From: Paenibacillus sp. PL91
Lineage (GTDB): Bacteria > Bacillota > Bacilli > Paenibacillales > Paenibacillaceae
Reading direction: 5' to 3'
DNA: 64,000 nt
Assembly (NCBI RefSeq): GCF_012935325.2
Contig: NZ_JABBYG020000005.1
Coordinates: forward strand, 248,001-312,000
Shown: positions 1 through 9,515 of the stretch, one piece after another
Layout: each line of letters starts with the position of its first letter
How positions within the stretch are numbered: position 1 is the first letter of the stretch
The notes under the pieces: generated by a model
Told to the model about the DNA's origin: nothing
The model's input: only the letters and a program-made list of their open reading frames with translations
Databases searched by the model: none
Made by a program: the position numbers and the translations under genes

Positions 1-1
1 A

Positions 2-286
2 CCGCTCGGGTGCATGTTTGTCAATTCAGCCATCGAGCTGGCTGCCCGTGATGAAGAAGTAGATGCCAAGGCCGCAAAAGGCTTTGACCTTACCGAGCAG
101 CTGCTTGTGGACATTATTCGCAGAGGACAGCAAACAGGTGAGTTCACCGCTGACCACGATGCAAAGGCGCTTGCCGAAAACCTGCACAATACGCTGCTGG
201 GATTAAGGGTACTTGTCCGTACCACAACCAGTAAAGAGAAGCTGCATCGCATTGCCAATTTTGCATTAACAGCAATCGGAAAATAG
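2..286 (+). CDS. TetR-family transcriptional regulator, C-terminal part (left edge cut)
   Basis: The reading frame is open from base 2 to the TAA ending at 286 and enters from outside the window, so only the last ~94 residues are seen. The helical stretch GCMFVNSAIELAARDEEV followed by a second helical block ending in ANFALTAIGK is typical of the ligand-binding half of TetR repressors of the YxaF/AcrR kind, where a GC-hydrophobic-N motif recurs. The DNA-binding half is missing, so this rests on C-terminal resemblance only. A palindrome suited to a TetR operator follows at 312-325, and a short-chain dehydrogenase begins 122 bases downstream on the same strand, suggesting the usual regulator-plus-oxidoreductase arrangement. 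Confidence 0.7.
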   Translation, partial: PLGCMFVNSAIELAARDEEVDAKAAKGFDLTEQLLVDIIRRGQQTGEFTADHDAKALAENLHNTLLGLRVLVRTTTSKEKLHRIANFALTAIGK

Positions 287-311
287 AAAATCTATTTTTT
301 TTCAACAAATT

Positions 312-325
312 AGAACGACCGTTCT
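312..325. promoter_or_regulatory. Candidate TetR operator (inverted repeat)
   Basis: AGAACGACCGTTCT is a perfect 6-bp inverted repeat (AGAACG/CGTTCT) around a 2-bp spacer. It lies between the TetR tail and the SDR gene. Half-sites of the GAACG type are common for TetR-family repressors. Binding by the upstream regulator is inference. Confidence 0.6.
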
Positions 326-407
326 CAAAAAGAAAAACAAGCCTTTTCCATCGGCAATCCGGCTTTACTCCCACAAACGAAAACCTAAACTAGAGGAGAC
401 GATATAC

Positions 408-1172
408 ATGACAGAATTACTGAATTTGACAGGCAAAGTCGCTTTCGTAACAGGCGCTACGCGGGGAATCGGGTTAGAAACGGCGCGTGGACTTGGCAAA
501 TTGGGCGCAGCTGTAGTCATCGGATCTCGCGATGCGCAAAAAGGGCAGGCCACGGCAGACCAACTGCGAAAAGAAGGCTTAACTGCGGAAAGTGTAAAAT
601 GTGATGTCAACAGCATAGAAGACCATGCTGCGGTATATGGCTTCTTTGAAAAGAACTATGGAAAGCTGGATATTCTCATTAACAACGCAGGCATTTTGCT
701 GGATGAAGAGAGCGTATCCGTGCAAATCGTTAACCGTACAAGCACGCTGCCCGCTGAAACCCTTCGGGAGACATTTGATGTCAATTTCTTCGCGCCAATC
801 CAGCTTACGCAAACGTTGCTGCCGCTGATTCGCAAATCGGAGGCAGGACGAATCGTAAATTTATCCAGCGTCTTAGGCTCGTTAACGCTGCATGCTGATC
901 CTACGGCTCCTATTTATTCATTCAAAACGTTTGCCTATAATGCATCGAAGACGGCACTAAACGCTTTTACGGTTCATCTGGCGCATGAGCTGAAGGATAC
1001 CCCGATTAAAGTGAATTCCATTCACCCTGGTTGGGTCGTTACCGCATTAGGCGGCAACAAAGCAACAATCGATGTTGTGGAAGGCAGCCGCACCAGCATT
1101 ATTGCCGCTACATTGCCCGCTGACGGACAAACAGGAGGATTTTTCCATCTCGATGACCAATTGCCTTGGTAA
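408..1172 (+). CDS. SDR-family NAD(P)-dependent oxidoreductase
   Basis: A 254-residue classical short-chain dehydrogenase, expected to be cytoplasmic and to reduce or oxidise a small carbonyl or alcohol substrate. The Rossmann glycine motif TGATRGIG sits at residues ~15-22, NNAG at ~92-95, the catalytic serine in NLSSVLG and the catalytic pair in YNASK (Tyr177, Lys181). Before the active site there is an insert of about 20 residues (SFKTFAYNASK region) typical of the carbonyl-reductase-like subgroup. The start has a GAGGAG ribosome site 11 bases upstream. It follows the partial TetR gene and a candidate operator, so it is probably the regulated target. A terminator hairpin follows. The substrate cannot be told from sequence. 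Confidence 0.9.
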   Translation: MTELLNLTGKVAFVTGATRGIGLETARGLGKLGAAVVIGSRDAQKGQATADQLRKEGLTAESVKCDVNSIEDHAAVYGFFEKNYGKLDILINNAGILLDEESVSVQIVNRTSTLPAETLRETFDVNFFAPIQLTQTLLPLIRKSEAGRIVNLSSVLGSLTLHADPTAPIYSFKTFAYNASKTALNAFTVHLAHELKDTPIKVNSIHPGWVVTALGGNKATIDVVEGSRTSIIAATLPADGQTGGFFHLDDQLPW

Positions 1173-1194
1173 TTTCTGCTTTCACATGAACAAT

Positions 1195-1240
1195 TGCAAA
1201 AATGGTTGAGTCGGCATTCGTCGGCTCAACCATTTTTTTT
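1195..1240 (+). terminator. Rho-independent terminator after the SDR gene
   Basis: The stem AATGGTTGAG/CTCAACCATT is followed by an uninterrupted run of T. The next gene converges from the other strand, so it may work in both directions. Confidence 0.85.
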
Positions 1241-1259
1241 ATTGCGGCATGCATGGATG

Positions 1260-2141
1260 TTATCTAAAACCTTCAATAAAATGGCTTGCTGCAATGGAAA
1301 GCGGCATATTGCGCATAATCATAATGCCCACCTGCGAGGGAGGAAGCTCTACTTCTAATTTGATCTCAAAAAGCGAGCCCTCATCCAGCTCCTTGGAAAC
1401 AAATTCTCTAGTCACGTAAGAAATTCCAAGTCCTTTCCGTGCAAACTCGATAAGAAGGTCTACGCTTCCGACCTCGATTTCAGGTTTGAGCTCAAGGCCG
1501 TAGCCTTGGAATAATTCCGTAATGGCCATACGCGCCCGGCTATTGCGCGAGAATAAGATGACGGGGTACTGAAGCAGCCGCTCCAGCGAGAGCACCATGT
1601 TCTTAAGCTCGGCATATCGGGCCCCTGCTACAAAGCAATCCTGCAGCTGAATACCTTCCTTCACCTCAAGCTGGGGATCGACGATCGGCATGCGAACGAC
1701 GCCCAAATCAATTTTCCCTTCTTTTAAGAAAGCGATGATTTCTGGCGTCGTTCCATGAATTAGTTGAAGCTTGATGCCGGGATATCTCTGATGAAAGTCT
1801 TCTAAGTAAGGAAGCAAATAATGCTTGAACAGCGAATCACTTCCGCCGATCCGAAGCTCGCCGCTGTCCAGATTTTTAAGCGCCGCCAGTTTTTCTTCTG
1901 CCAGCGTTATTAGGATCTGAGACTTTTCAATATAGGAATAGAGAATGGCGCCTTCCTGTGTCAGAGCAACGCCTTTGGAATTCCGGTAAAACAAAGTGAT
2001 GCCAAAGCTTTCTTCAAGCTGCTTGATGGCGTGGCTGACGCTCGGTTGGGTAATATACAAAAATTTGGCAGCCTGCGTTAAGCTGCCTGTCTTGGCAGCC
2101 CAATAAAAAACTTTATACAGCTCATAATTGTTCATAGACAT
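1260..2141 (-). CDS. LysR-family transcriptional regulator
   Basis: A 293-residue LysR regulator. The winged helix-turn-helix is at residues ~5-65 (AAKTGSLTQAAKFLYITQPS then HAIKQLEE), followed by a periplasmic-binding-protein-like effector domain (~93-290, opening with GELRIGGSD). The ATG start is preceded by AGGAG with suitable spacing. It is transcribed divergently from the zwf-tkt-tal-gnd operon, separated by less than 200 bases, which is the classic arrangement for a LysR protein controlling its neighbour. The effector is unknown; a sugar phosphate or redox cue is a reasonable guess because the target operon makes NADPH. Confidence is high for family and low for function. Confidence 0.92.
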   Translation of the reverse strand: MSMNNYELYKVFYWAAKTGSLTQAAKFLYITQPSVSHAIKQLEESFGITLFYRNSKGVALTQEGAILYSYIEKSQILITLAEEKLAALKNLDSGELRIGGSDSLFKHYLLPYLEDFHQRYPGIKLQLIHGTTPEIIAFLKEGKIDLGVVRMPIVDPQLEVKEGIQLQDCFVAGARYAELKNMVLSLERLLQYPVILFSRNSRARMAITELFQGYGLELKPEIEVGSVDLLIEFARKGLGISYVTREFVSKELDEGSLFEIKLEVELPPSQVGIMIMRNMPLSIAASHFIEGFR

Positions 2142-2329
2142 GGTCTATAGCTCCTGTGAAATATATTAATTACTTGTATAGGTGATATTCGTATTATAGT
2201 GGAAGTAAGAAAAAGAAACCAGAACATGAAGGTGAGGCAAGGGTGAAAGTGATGCTGTTGCAGCTGCTGTCGCCATTGCCTGCACCTAAGGGATATCGAG
2301 GAGAAACTATGCTGGAAGGAGAAATGAAA

Positions 2330-3856
2330 ATGGACGCCACCACGCTTGTTTTGTTTGGTGCAACAGGGGATTTAGCCAAAAGAAAAATTTATCCGGCCTT
2401 ATTTAATTTATTTGTTGACCAAAAGCTGCCGCAATCATTCTCGGTGTTTGGTCTTGGAAGAAGAGAGCTGTCTGATGAAGTTTTTCAGGCAAATGTCGAG
2501 CAGTCTCTCCGTACCTTTTCGAGACGGGAGGCGAGCGATGCTGCTATAGTGAAAAGCTTCATAAGCGCATTCCGTTACAGTGTTTTGGATGTAGGCCATA
2601 AAGAGGATTACCAAAAGCTTCTGAAGCTGATTGAACAACGGGAGCAAGAGCTGGACATTGCGCCTAATCGCATGTTTTATTTATCCGTCGGTCCTGAATT
2701 TTTTGAAACGATAGCAGCGAACATCAAAGAAAGCGGGCTCGGCTCCGCGAATGGCTGGAAGCGCCTGATGATCGAGAAGCCATTTGGACATGATTTGCAA
2801 TCAGCCCGGGATTTAAATGAAAAGCTGAGCAAATCTTTTGACGAGCATGAAATTTTCCGCATCGATCATTACCTTGGCAAACCTATGGTTCAGAAGCTTG
2901 AGGTTTTGCAGCAAACGAATCCGGTGCTACAGGCATTATGGTCCAATCGTTACATTGCCAACGTGCAGATAACGGCTAACGAAACCGTCGGTGTTGAAGA
3001 AAGAGCGGGTTATTACGATCATGTAGGTGCTGTCAGAGACATGTTCCAAAACCATATGCTGCAATTGCTTATGATGCTGGCGATTCACCTTCCGAAGAAC
3101 AGCAGCTCCGAAGAGGTGCGTTTTAAGAAAAAATTAATTATGGAATCCCTTGAGCCGCTGCAAAAAGAGGATGTTAAATCGAGCGTGATCCGCGGTCAGT
3201 ACAAAGCAGGAACGATCCAAGGAAAGCCGGTAATCGGTTATACTTCCGAACCAAGCATTGCGGAAACTTCAATGAATGATACGTTTATTGCCGCTAGACT
3301 GCAGATCGACGATGTGTTTTGGCGGGATGTTCCTTTTTATATACGAACAGGCAAAAGAATGAAGGAAAAATCAACGCGAATCGTTATTGAGTTCAAAGAA
3401 CCGTTAAAGCAGCATTCCCGGGCAAATGACGACAGTAAGATACCTAATCTCTTGGTATTTGAAATCAGTCCCAACGAAGGCATTACGTTGCAATTAAATA
3501 CAAGAGACCCGCAGCAAAAAGGGGAGTTCAAACCTATTCAAATCGACTTTCACACTAGTCGCAATGATGTGCCCGAGGCTTATGAAAATTTGCTGTATGA
3601 CGCTTTGCATGGAGACCCAACGTTTTTTGCGCACTGGGATGAAGTTGAATTGTCCTGGAAATGGGTTCAACCTATTTTAAACGCTTTTGAAGAAAATCTT
3701 GTTCCGCTTCATCATTATGCTGCCGGCACTTACGGTCCTACCGAGTCAGATGAGCTACTGGCGAGAGACGGCTATCATTGGTGGTTCGATTCCAAGCCAG
3801 AACAAGAAATAGAAACGATAAAAGGAGAACAATATGCCTATCACACAAACAATTGA
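2330..3856 (+). CDS. zwf: Glucose-6-phosphate 1-dehydrogenase
   Basis: It catalyses the first step of the oxidative pentose phosphate pathway: glucose-6-phosphate plus NADP to 6-phosphogluconolactone. The N-terminal nucleotide-binding motif [13 protein letters not shown] and the active-site motif RIDHYLGK, whose His binds substrate, are both present, and the ~508-residue length matches the family. I chose ATG 2330 because AAGGAG sits 8 bases upstream and the protein then starts [14 protein letters not shown], as in relatives. In-frame starts at 2309 (GAGGAG upstream) and 2243 (GTG) are possible but would add residues without family similarity. Its 3' end overlaps the start of tkt by 23 bases, implying translational coupling. 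It is the first gene of the operon divergent from the LysR gene. Confidence 0.95.
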   Translation: MDATTLVLFGATGDLAKRKIYPALFNLFVDQKLPQSFSVFGLGRRELSDEVFQANVEQSLRTFSRREASDAAIVKSFISAFRYSVLDVGHKEDYQKLLKLIEQREQELDIAPNRMFYLSVGPEFFETIAANIKESGLGSANGWKRLMIEKPFGHDLQSARDLNEKLSKSFDEHEIFRIDHYLGKPMVQKLEVLQQTNPVLQALWSNRYIANVQITANETVGVEERAGYYDHVGAVRDMFQNHMLQLLMMLAIHLPKNSSSEEVRFKKKLIMESLEPLQKEDVKSSVIRGQYKAGTIQGKPVIGYTSEPSIAETSMNDTFIAARLQIDDVFWRDVPFYIRTGKRMKEKSTRIVIEFKEPLKQHSRANDDSKIPNLLVFEISPNEGITLQLNTRDPQQKGEFKPIQIDFHTSRNDVPEAYENLLYDALHGDPTFFAHWDEVELSWKWVQPILNAFEENLVPLHHYAAGTYGPTESDELLARDGYHWWFDSKPEQEIETIKGEQYAYHTNN

Positions 3857-5834
3857 CCAGCTAGCTATTGATACGATCCGAACTTTGTCTATTGATGCAA
3901 TAAACAGCGCTAATTCAGGCCATCCTGGACTGCCAATGGGTGCTGCACCAATGGCTTATGCCCTTTGGTCCAAGCTGCTAAATCATAATCCCGCCCATGC
4001 CAAATGGTTTAACCGCGACCGCTTCGTTCTCTCTGCGGGGCATGGCTCGGCTTTACTTTATAGTCTCCTGCATTTGTCAGGATATAACGTTTCGATTGAA
4101 GATTTAAAACAGTTTCGCAAGCTGAACAGCAAAACGCCAGGGCATCCTGAATTTGGCCACACGGATGGCGTAGAAGCAACGACAGGACCTCTAGGCCAAG
4201 GGCTTGCTATGGCAGTCGGAATGGCAATGGCTGAAGCTCATCTGGCTTCGAAATTCAACCAAAGCGGTTTCCCGGTAATCGATCATTATACGTACGCCCT
4301 TGTGGGGGACGGATGTTTGATGGAAGGAGTCGCTTACGAGGCGATGTCCATGGCGGGTCATATGAAGCTCGGCAAATTAGTTGTATTGTATGATTCCAAT
4401 GATATTTCGCTCGATGGAGATTTGAACCTTTCCTTTGGGGAAAATATGAAAAAAAGAGCAGAATCGGCTCAGTGGGAATATTTAAGGGTTGAGGACGGCA
4501 ACGACGTAGCGCAAATTGCGAAAGCGATCGAGGCGGCTAAGCAAAACGATTCGCAGCCAACCATTATCGAAGTCCGGACGATTATCGGCTATGGAAGCAA
4601 GAAGGTAGCAGGAACGAACAAAGCACACGGTAACCCGCTTGGCAAGGAAGAGGCAAAAGCAACGAAAGAGGTTTATGGTTGGCAGTACGAGGAAGAGTTT
4701 GCCGTTCCAAAAGAAGTTAAAGCCCACTTTGAACAGCTTAAGCATAAAGGCGGGGTAAAAGAAGAAGAATGGAACAGATTGTTAGCGTCTTATAAAGCGC
4801 AGCATCCTTCGCTTGGTGAGGAGCTTGAGCAGGTTATCGACGGATCTGTTTTGTTTGAAGCGGAAGACATTCTTACGTTTGACACGTCCAAAACCGTTTC
4901 TACCCGTATAGCAAGCGGTGCAGCCATCAATCACTACATCAAATCCGTTCCATCGATTTTTGGAGGCAGCGCCGATTTATCGCATTCCACGATGACGGAT
5001 ATTAGCGGAGAGCAAACCTTTGCCGTTGAATCTTATGCTGGACGCAACATCTACTTTGGCGTTCGTGAGCATGCGATGGGCGCAGCTGGTAATGGTATGG
5101 CACTGCATGGCGGCGTAAAGCCATTCGTCAGCACCTTCTTCGTATTTAGCGATTATTTGCGGCCATCTATTCGTCTTGCTGCACTGCAAAAGCTGCCCGT
5201 TATCTATGTATTTACCCATGATTCCATTGCCGTTGGGGAAGATGGACCTACCCATGAGCCAGTCGAGCACCTCGCTGCTCTTCGGACTATTCCGGGACTT
5301 ACGGTCATCCGGCCAACGGATGCCAATGAAACGGCAAGTGCATGGGCGTACGCATTGCAGCAAAAACAAGGCCCGGTAGCTCTTGTTCTGAGCCGGCAAA
5401 ACCTTCCCGTTTATGAAGCGACTAAAGCAAACGTTGACGGGGTAGCCAAAGGAGCTTATGTCCTGACGGAAACAAACGATCAGCCGGATGTGATCCTTAT
5501 CGGAACCGGATCTGAAGTGTCCCTTGCCGTAAGCGCCAAAGCGGAGCTGGAGCAGGAAAACCTGTCTGTACGTGTAGTTGCAATGCCGAGCAGAGAGCTG
5601 TTTGACCGTCAATCCGAAGCCTACAAGCAGTCCGTTCTGCCTGCTTCCGTTACGAAGCGAGTGGCTATAGAAGCCGGTATTTCGCTTGGCTGGGAGCGTT
5701 ACACGGGACCAACCGGAAAAGTATTGTCCATCGATACATTCGGCGCATCAGGACCCGGCAATGAAGTAATGGAGTACTTCGGTTTTTCAGTAAATAATGT
5801 GGTTCGCCTGACTAAAGAATTGATCAGCAATTAA
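3834..5834 (+). CDS. tkt: Transketolase
   Basis: A 666-residue thiamine-diphosphate enzyme that moves two-carbon units between sugar phosphates in the non-oxidative pentose phosphate pathway. The N-terminal domain has the substrate-binding [12 protein letters not shown] and TTGPLGQG segments and the ThDP/metal motif starting GDGCLMEG and ending at SNDISLDGD. The middle (Pyr) domain carries the [11 protein letters not shown] and [14 protein letters not shown] signatures. Length is normal for bacterial transketolases. The start ATG lies inside the end of zwf with AAAGGAG just upstream, so the two are co-translated. A terminator is absent until after gnd, placing it in a four-gene operon. Confidence 0.96.
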   Translation: MPITQTIDQLAIDTIRTLSIDAINSANSGHPGLPMGAAPMAYALWSKLLNHNPAHAKWFNRDRFVLSAGHGSALLYSLLHLSGYNVSIEDLKQFRKLNSKTPGHPEFGHTDGVEATTGPLGQGLAMAVGMAMAEAHLASKFNQSGFPVIDHYTYALVGDGCLMEGVAYEAMSMAGHMKLGKLVVLYDSNDISLDGDLNLSFGENMKKRAESAQWEYLRVEDGNDVAQIAKAIEAAKQNDSQPTIIEVRTIIGYGSKKVAGTNKAHGNPLGKEEAKATKEVYGWQYEEEFAVPKEVKAHFEQLKHKGGVKEEEWNRLLASYKAQHPSLGEELEQVIDGSVLFEAEDILTFDTSKTVSTRIASGAAINHYIKSVPSIFGGSADLSHSTMTDISGEQTFAVESYAGRNIYFGVREHAMGAAGNGMALHGGVKPFVSTFFVFSDYLRPSIRLAALQKLPVIYVFTHDSIAVGEDGPTHEPVEHLAALRTIPGLTVIRPTDANETASAWAYALQQKQGPVALVLSRQNLPVYEATKANVDGVAKGAYVLTETNDQPDVILIGTGSEVSLAVSAKAELEQENLSVRVVAMPSRELFDRQSEAYKQSVLPASVTKRVAIEAGISLGWERYTGPTGKVLSIDTFGASGPGNEVMEYFGFSVNNVVRLTKELISN

Positions 5835-5854
5835 AAAAATGGAGGTAGATCATT

Positions 5855-6523
5855 ATGAAATTTTTTATCGATACGGCTAATGTGGATGACATTAAAAAAG
5901 CGTATAAAATTGGAGTCCTTTCCGGTGTAACAACGAATCCTTCCTTGGTAGCCAAAGAGGGAGTGAAATTCGAGGACCGCATTGCAGAAATTTTGCAAGA
6001 AGTGCCTGAAGTTGAATCCGTGTCCGCTGAAGTAACGCCTGATGCGATTACAGCAGAAGAAATGATCGCGCAAGCGAACGAACTAATCAAAATCAATAAT
6101 CATGACAAAAACATCACGATCAAGCTTCCGATGACGCTGGCGGGGTTAGAGGCTTGCCGTTATTTAACTAAAAAAGGCGTGAAAACAAACGTTACGTTAA
6201 TTTTCACAGTGAACCAAGCGCTCCTCGCTGCTCGTGCAGGCGCTACTTATGTCTCCCCGTTTCTGGGCCGCTTGGATGATATTTCGGAGGATGGCGTCCA
6301 ACTGATCGTTAAGGTAGCCGAATTATTCCGTACTCATAACCTCGACGCACAAATTATCGCTGCTTCTGTCCGCCATCCGGATCACGTGACTCGGGTAGCG
6401 ATGGCTGGCGCGCATATCGCAACGATTCCGTTCTCGGTTATCGAACAAATATCGAAGCATCCATTGACGGATCAAGGGATGGAGAAATTCGCTGCCGATT
6501 GGAAAAAAACAGCTCAGCTTTAA
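5855..6523 (+). CDS. tal: Transaldolase (fructose-6-phosphate aldolase/TalC type)
   Basis: A 222-residue small transaldolase of the TalC/MipB subfamily, which transfers a dihydroxyacetone unit between sugar phosphates. The N-terminus [14 protein letters not shown] and TTNPSL are diagnostic. The Schiff-base lysine is Lys90 in the motif ITIKLPMT, and SPFLGRLDD is the usual phosphate-binding region. The start has GGAGGT 9 bases upstream. It is 20 bases behind tkt and precedes gnd, completing the non-oxidative branch in the operon. Family members can be transaldolases or F6P aldolases; in this operon transaldolase is far more likely. Confidence 0.94.
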   Translation: MKFFIDTANVDDIKKAYKIGVLSGVTTNPSLVAKEGVKFEDRIAEILQEVPEVESVSAEVTPDAITAEEMIAQANELIKINNHDKNITIKLPMTLAGLEACRYLTKKGVKTNVTLIFTVNQALLAARAGATYVSPFLGRLDDISEDGVQLIVKVAELFRTHNLDAQIIAASVRHPDHVTRVAMAGAHIATIPFSVIEQISKHPLTDQGMEKFAADWKKTAQL

Positions 6524-6617
6524 GAGATGATTCAAAAAATGCGGATTGCATAAAGACGGTTCTGGGAACCGGCAATCGCTTTCCGCATTCTGCTCGATTA
6601 TCAGGGAGGTTTATACG

Positions 6618-8027
6618 ATGCAAAAACAGCAAATTGGCGTGGTCGGCTTAGCCGTCATGGGCAAGAATCTTGCCTTGAACATGGAAAGTAAAGGGTTCTC
6701 AGTTGCTTTATATAATCGTTCACCTGAGAAAACGAATGAGCTTTTGGCGGAAGCGCCCGGTAAAAACTTCGCAGGCACTTTCAGCATGGAGGAGTTTGTT
6801 CAAGCGCTGGAGACGCCGCGTAGAATATTAATTATGGTTAAAGCGGGACAGCCGACTGACGATACCATCAATCAGCTCTTGCCTTACCTAAGTCAAGGAG
6901 ATATTCTCATAGACGGCGGAAATGCACATTTCCCCGATACGCAAAGAAGAAATAAAGATTTGCAAGCGAAAGGCTTCCGCTTTATCGGCGCCGGTATTTC
7001 AGGCGGCGAGGAGGGAGCGCTGAATGGTCCTTCCATTATGCCAGGCGGTCAAAAAGACGCGTATGAGCTGGTAGAGCCAATCTTGACTGCAATATCGGCT
7101 AAAGTTAACGGCGATGCTTGCTCCACCTACATCGGTGAAGACGGTGCCGGACATTACGTCAAAATGGTGCATAACGGCATCGAATACGGCGATATGCAGC
7201 TCATTGGCGAAGCGTATCATTTGCTAAAGGATGTTCTGCATTTATCTACAAGTGAGCTGCACGACATATTTACGGAATGGAATAACGGCGAGCTGGATAG
7301 TTATTTAATCGAAATAACGGCTGACATTTTCGCCAAGACGGATCCGGATACAGGCAAACCGATGGTGGATGTCATTTTGGATTCAGCTGGACAAAAAGGA
7401 ACGGGTAAATGGACTAGCCAAAGCGCTTTGGATTTAGGCGTGCCATTGTCCATTATTACGGAATCCGTGTTTGCGCGGTTTATCTCCGCGATGAAAGAAG
7501 AACGCATCGCTGCAAGCAAGCGGCTGAATGGACCTGCGGCATCGAGCTATGACGGCGATCCTAAGGCATTCATCGAGGCTGTTCGCAAAGCTTTGTACAC
7601 GAGCAAAATCGCTTCGTATGCGCAGGGCTTTGCACAGATGAGAGCGGCTTCCGACGAGTACAAATGGGATTTGAACTATGGCAGCATTGCCATGATTTTC
7701 CGCGGAGGCTGTATTATTCGCGCCGGCTTCCTGCAAAATATTAAGGATGCTTACGATCGTGATCCCGCTCTGAAAAACCTGTTCTTGGACGATTATTTCA
7801 GAGGCGTAGTCGAAAATTATCAAGAAGCATGGAGAAATGTAATAGCTATTGCTGTAACGAGAGGAATTCCGGTTCCTGCTTTTTCTTCCGCATTAGCTTA
7901 TTATGACAGCTATCGCTCTGAAAGGCTGCCGGCTAATTTGCTGCAAGCGCAACGGGATTATTTTGGGGCGCATACGTTCGAGCGGCTTGACCAAAAAGGC
8001 AGCTTTCATTTCCAATGGATGAAATAA
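6618..8027 (+). CDS. gnd: 6-phosphogluconate dehydrogenase (decarboxylating, NADP)
   Basis: A 469-residue enzyme oxidising 6-phosphogluconate to ribulose-5-phosphate and CO2, the second NADPH-forming step of the pathway. The nucleotide-binding motif [14 protein letters not shown] is at the N-terminus. The substrate-binding [14 protein letters not shown] and the catalytic lysine in [18 protein letters not shown] are intact. I chose ATG 6618, 7 bases behind GGGAGGT; an in-frame ATG at 6546 would add 24 residues with no family match. It is the last gene of zwf-tkt-tal-gnd and is followed by a strong terminator. Confidence 0.95.
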   Translation: MQKQQIGVVGLAVMGKNLALNMESKGFSVALYNRSPEKTNELLAEAPGKNFAGTFSMEEFVQALETPRRILIMVKAGQPTDDTINQLLPYLSQGDILIDGGNAHFPDTQRRNKDLQAKGFRFIGAGISGGEEGALNGPSIMPGGQKDAYELVEPILTAISAKVNGDACSTYIGEDGAGHYVKMVHNGIEYGDMQLIGEAYHLLKDVLHLSTSELHDIFTEWNNGELDSYLIEITADIFAKTDPDTGKPMVDVILDSAGQKGTGKWTSQSALDLGVPLSIITESVFARFISAMKEERIAASKRLNGPAASSYDGDPKAFIEAVRKALYTSKIASYAQGFAQMRAASDEYKWDLNYGSIAMIFRGGCIIRAGFLQNIKDAYDRDPALKNLFLDDYFRGVVENYQEAWRNVIAIAVTRGIPVPAFSSALAYYDSYRSERLPANLLQAQRDYFGAHTFERLDQKGSFHFQWMK

Positions 8028-8084
8028 AGAGTGACCTTTTTAATGCAATCATAGCGGGCTGATCGATTATTGTAACATCAAAGG

Positions 8085-8144
8085 CACTCCTATAGACGAT
8101 AATGAAATTTCGAGCTTTCATTATCGGACATAGGAGTGTTTTTT
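8085..8144 (+). terminator. Rho-independent terminator ending the pentose phosphate operon
   Basis: A long stem, CACTCCTAT paired with ATAGGAGTG plus an inner GATAATGAAA/TTTCATTATC arm, is followed by TTTTTT. Confidence 0.9.
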
Positions 8145-8155
8145 CGTTTACCCCG

Positions 8156-8184
8156 TTTACAAACCGTTGGTCGGTATGTATTAT
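8156..8184 (+). promoter_or_regulatory. Promoter with embedded TetR-type operator
   Basis: A sigma-A-like promoter: -35 TTTACA (8156-8161), a 17-base spacer and -10 TATTAT (8179-8184). The spacer holds ACCGTTGGTCGGT (8163-8175), an inverted repeat ACCG/CGGT. A repressor bound there would block polymerase, fitting autoregulation by the TetR gene at 8741. Confidence 0.6.
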
Positions 8185-8221
8185 AAGTATATAAATCGTG
8201 AAAATGCAGGAGGGATTTCAA

Positions 8222-8701
8222 ATGGAGCCACTTATCGTTCTTGTTGCCGTCACGCTGGCGATTCTTGTTGCTGGAGCCGCTGGGGTGCGCCGGTTGCGCC
8301 ATTGGTCGGTTGCTTTGCGGGGCGGACTAGCGGCCATGTTTGTATTGACCGGTGTTGTCCACTTCGCCTTTATGCGCGCGGAGCTCATCAGCATGGTTCC
8401 GCCAGCAATGCCAAGTCCCGGCTTAATCGTCACCATTACGGGCCTATTGGAGCTTGCTGGCGCTGCGGGGCTGCTGCACCGGAAGACCGCTCCATGGGCA
8501 GCCGGTGGTCTGACCGCCTTGCTGCTCGCGATGTTCCCGGCGAATGTCTATGCCGCGCTCGCTGGCATAGCGAATAAATCTGCAGACACTTTGGTGCCGC
8601 GTACACTTATGCAGATCGTTTTCTTGTCCGCGACTATCGCCGTTTTGACATTCCATTTACGCAGTCGTACAACCGTACAACGAAAAACAAAAGGTATATA
8701 A
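8222..8701 (+). CDS. DoxX-like small integral membrane protein
   Basis: A ~159-residue protein with four predicted hydrophobic segments: residues ~4-22, ~38-55, ~68-85 and ~92-150 in two helices. The pattern AAMFVLTGVVHFAFMR followed by ITGLLELAGAAGLL is that of the DoxX/DUF4267-type membrane family, often called DoxX family protein. Biochemical roles in this family are poorly defined. Some members are linked to redox or solvent stress. The start ATG 8222 is 7 bases after AGGAGGG. It is co-directional with, and 39 bases upstream of, a TetR regulator, and both probably share the promoter at 8156-8184. Confidence 0.8.
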   Translation: MEPLIVLVAVTLAILVAGAAGVRRLRHWSVALRGGLAAMFVLTGVVHFAFMRAELISMVPPAMPSPGLIVTITGLLELAGAAGLLHRKTAPWAAGGLTALLLAMFPANVYAALAGIANKSADTLVPRTLMQIVFLSATIAVLTFHLRSRTTVQRKTKGI

Positions 8702-8740
8702 TTAGGAATAATTCGTTTTGATGATGATGGAGGAATTACT

Positions 8741-9334
8741 TTGAAGCAAGAGGAACGCAGAGCACAAACGATACGGCAATTGCTTGAAGCAACCAAAGAG
8801 CTTCTGGCGGAAAAAGGCTGCCATGCAGTCACCATGAAGGACATTATGGATAAATCGGAATTATCCAAGGGAGCTATTTTCCATTACGTAAAGAGTAAGA
8901 ACGAAATATTTGCCTGGGTGCTGCAAGAACAGCTGGAAGAGACGAACAAGCAGTTCATGAATGAAGTGGAGCAGGTACCCAAAACGTTCGACGGGCCGAT
9001 GCAAAAAATTTCAGAAAACCTTGTGAAGCTGGAAGACGAGCATGATGTGACGAACAAGGTTCTCATGTATTTGTTTGGTAAGCAGGATGAGCCTGCGGTT
9101 GCGGAGGTGCTAAAAAACTTTTATGAGCGCTCCGTTTATTTATCCAAGCAATGGATTATGAGCGGCCAGCAGCACGGTGTTATTTTTGAATCGGTTGATG
9201 CAGCCAAGACAGCTGAAATGTTCGTTTTGCTTGCGCTAGGGCTGCGTGTCCGCTCTTCCTTTCCTATTACGTCCATTGCTTGTACTGCCCAAGATTTGTC
9301 TGCATTAATGGTCGGTATGTTGAAAATCCAATAA
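8741..9334 (+). CDS. TetR/AcrR-family transcriptional regulator
   Basis: A 197-residue TetR repressor with a TTG start 7 bases after GGAGG. The N-terminal helix-turn-helix covers residues ~10-55 (LLEATKELLAEKGCHAVTMK, then SELSKGAIFHYVKSKNEIF), and the remaining ~140 residues form the helical ligand domain. It is the second gene behind the DoxX-like membrane gene and a promoter that contains a TetR-type inverted repeat, so it most likely represses that operon until an unknown small molecule binds. A terminator follows directly. Confidence 0.92.
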   Translation: MKQEERRAQTIRQLLEATKELLAEKGCHAVTMKDIMDKSELSKGAIFHYVKSKNEIFAWVLQEQLEETNKQFMNEVEQVPKTFDGPMQKISENLVKLEDEHDVTNKVLMYLFGKQDEPAVAEVLKNFYERSVYLSKQWIMSGQQHGVIFESVDAAKTAEMFVLLALGLRVRSSFPITSIACTAQDLSALMVGMLKIQ

Positions 9335-9343
9335 ACGCAAATC

Positions 9344-9379
9344 GAGCCCTAGAAGCGACTTCTAAAGGCTCTTTTTTTT
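9344..9379 (+). terminator. Rho-independent terminator after the TetR gene
   Basis: The stem GAGCC..TAGAAG/CTTCTA..GGCTC is followed by eight T. Confidence 0.85.
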
Positions 9380-9405
9380 ACCTAAGATTGAAATCATTCC
9401 GACGT

Positions 9406-9498
9406 GTTATATAACTAAAATAACCAAAAAAATAATTGTTGTATAACAATAAATTTGGTTATATAATAATCAACATAAACACCGAATTGTTATATAAC
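9406..9498 (+). promoter_or_regulatory. Promoter of the glyoxylate operon covered by four palindromic boxes
   Basis: Four copies of the 10-bp palindrome GTTATATAAC lie at 9406-9415 (exact), 9438-9447 (GTTGTATAAC), 9458-9467 (GTTATATAAT) and 9489-9498 (exact). Centre-to-centre distances are 32, 20 and 31 bases, close to 3, 2 and 3 helical turns. A promoter with -35 TTGTAT (9439-9444), a 17-base spacer and -10 TATAAT (9462-9467) overlaps boxes 2 and 3, while box 4 lies just before the ribosome site at 9503-9509. This is the layout of a repressor binding cooperatively on one DNA face. The regulator is not identified. Confidence 0.65.
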
Positions 9499-9515
9499 AC
9501 AAAGGGGGGCTTCAA

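Noticed and set aside
4977..5612. 211-residue antisense frame in tkt
   Set aside because: It overlaps the conserved catalytic part of transketolase and reads as low-complexity without any family signature.
8167..8577. 136-residue alternative frame over the DoxX-like gene
   Set aside because: It is Cys- and Arg-rich and out of frame with a well-supported membrane protein that has a good ribosome site and promoter.
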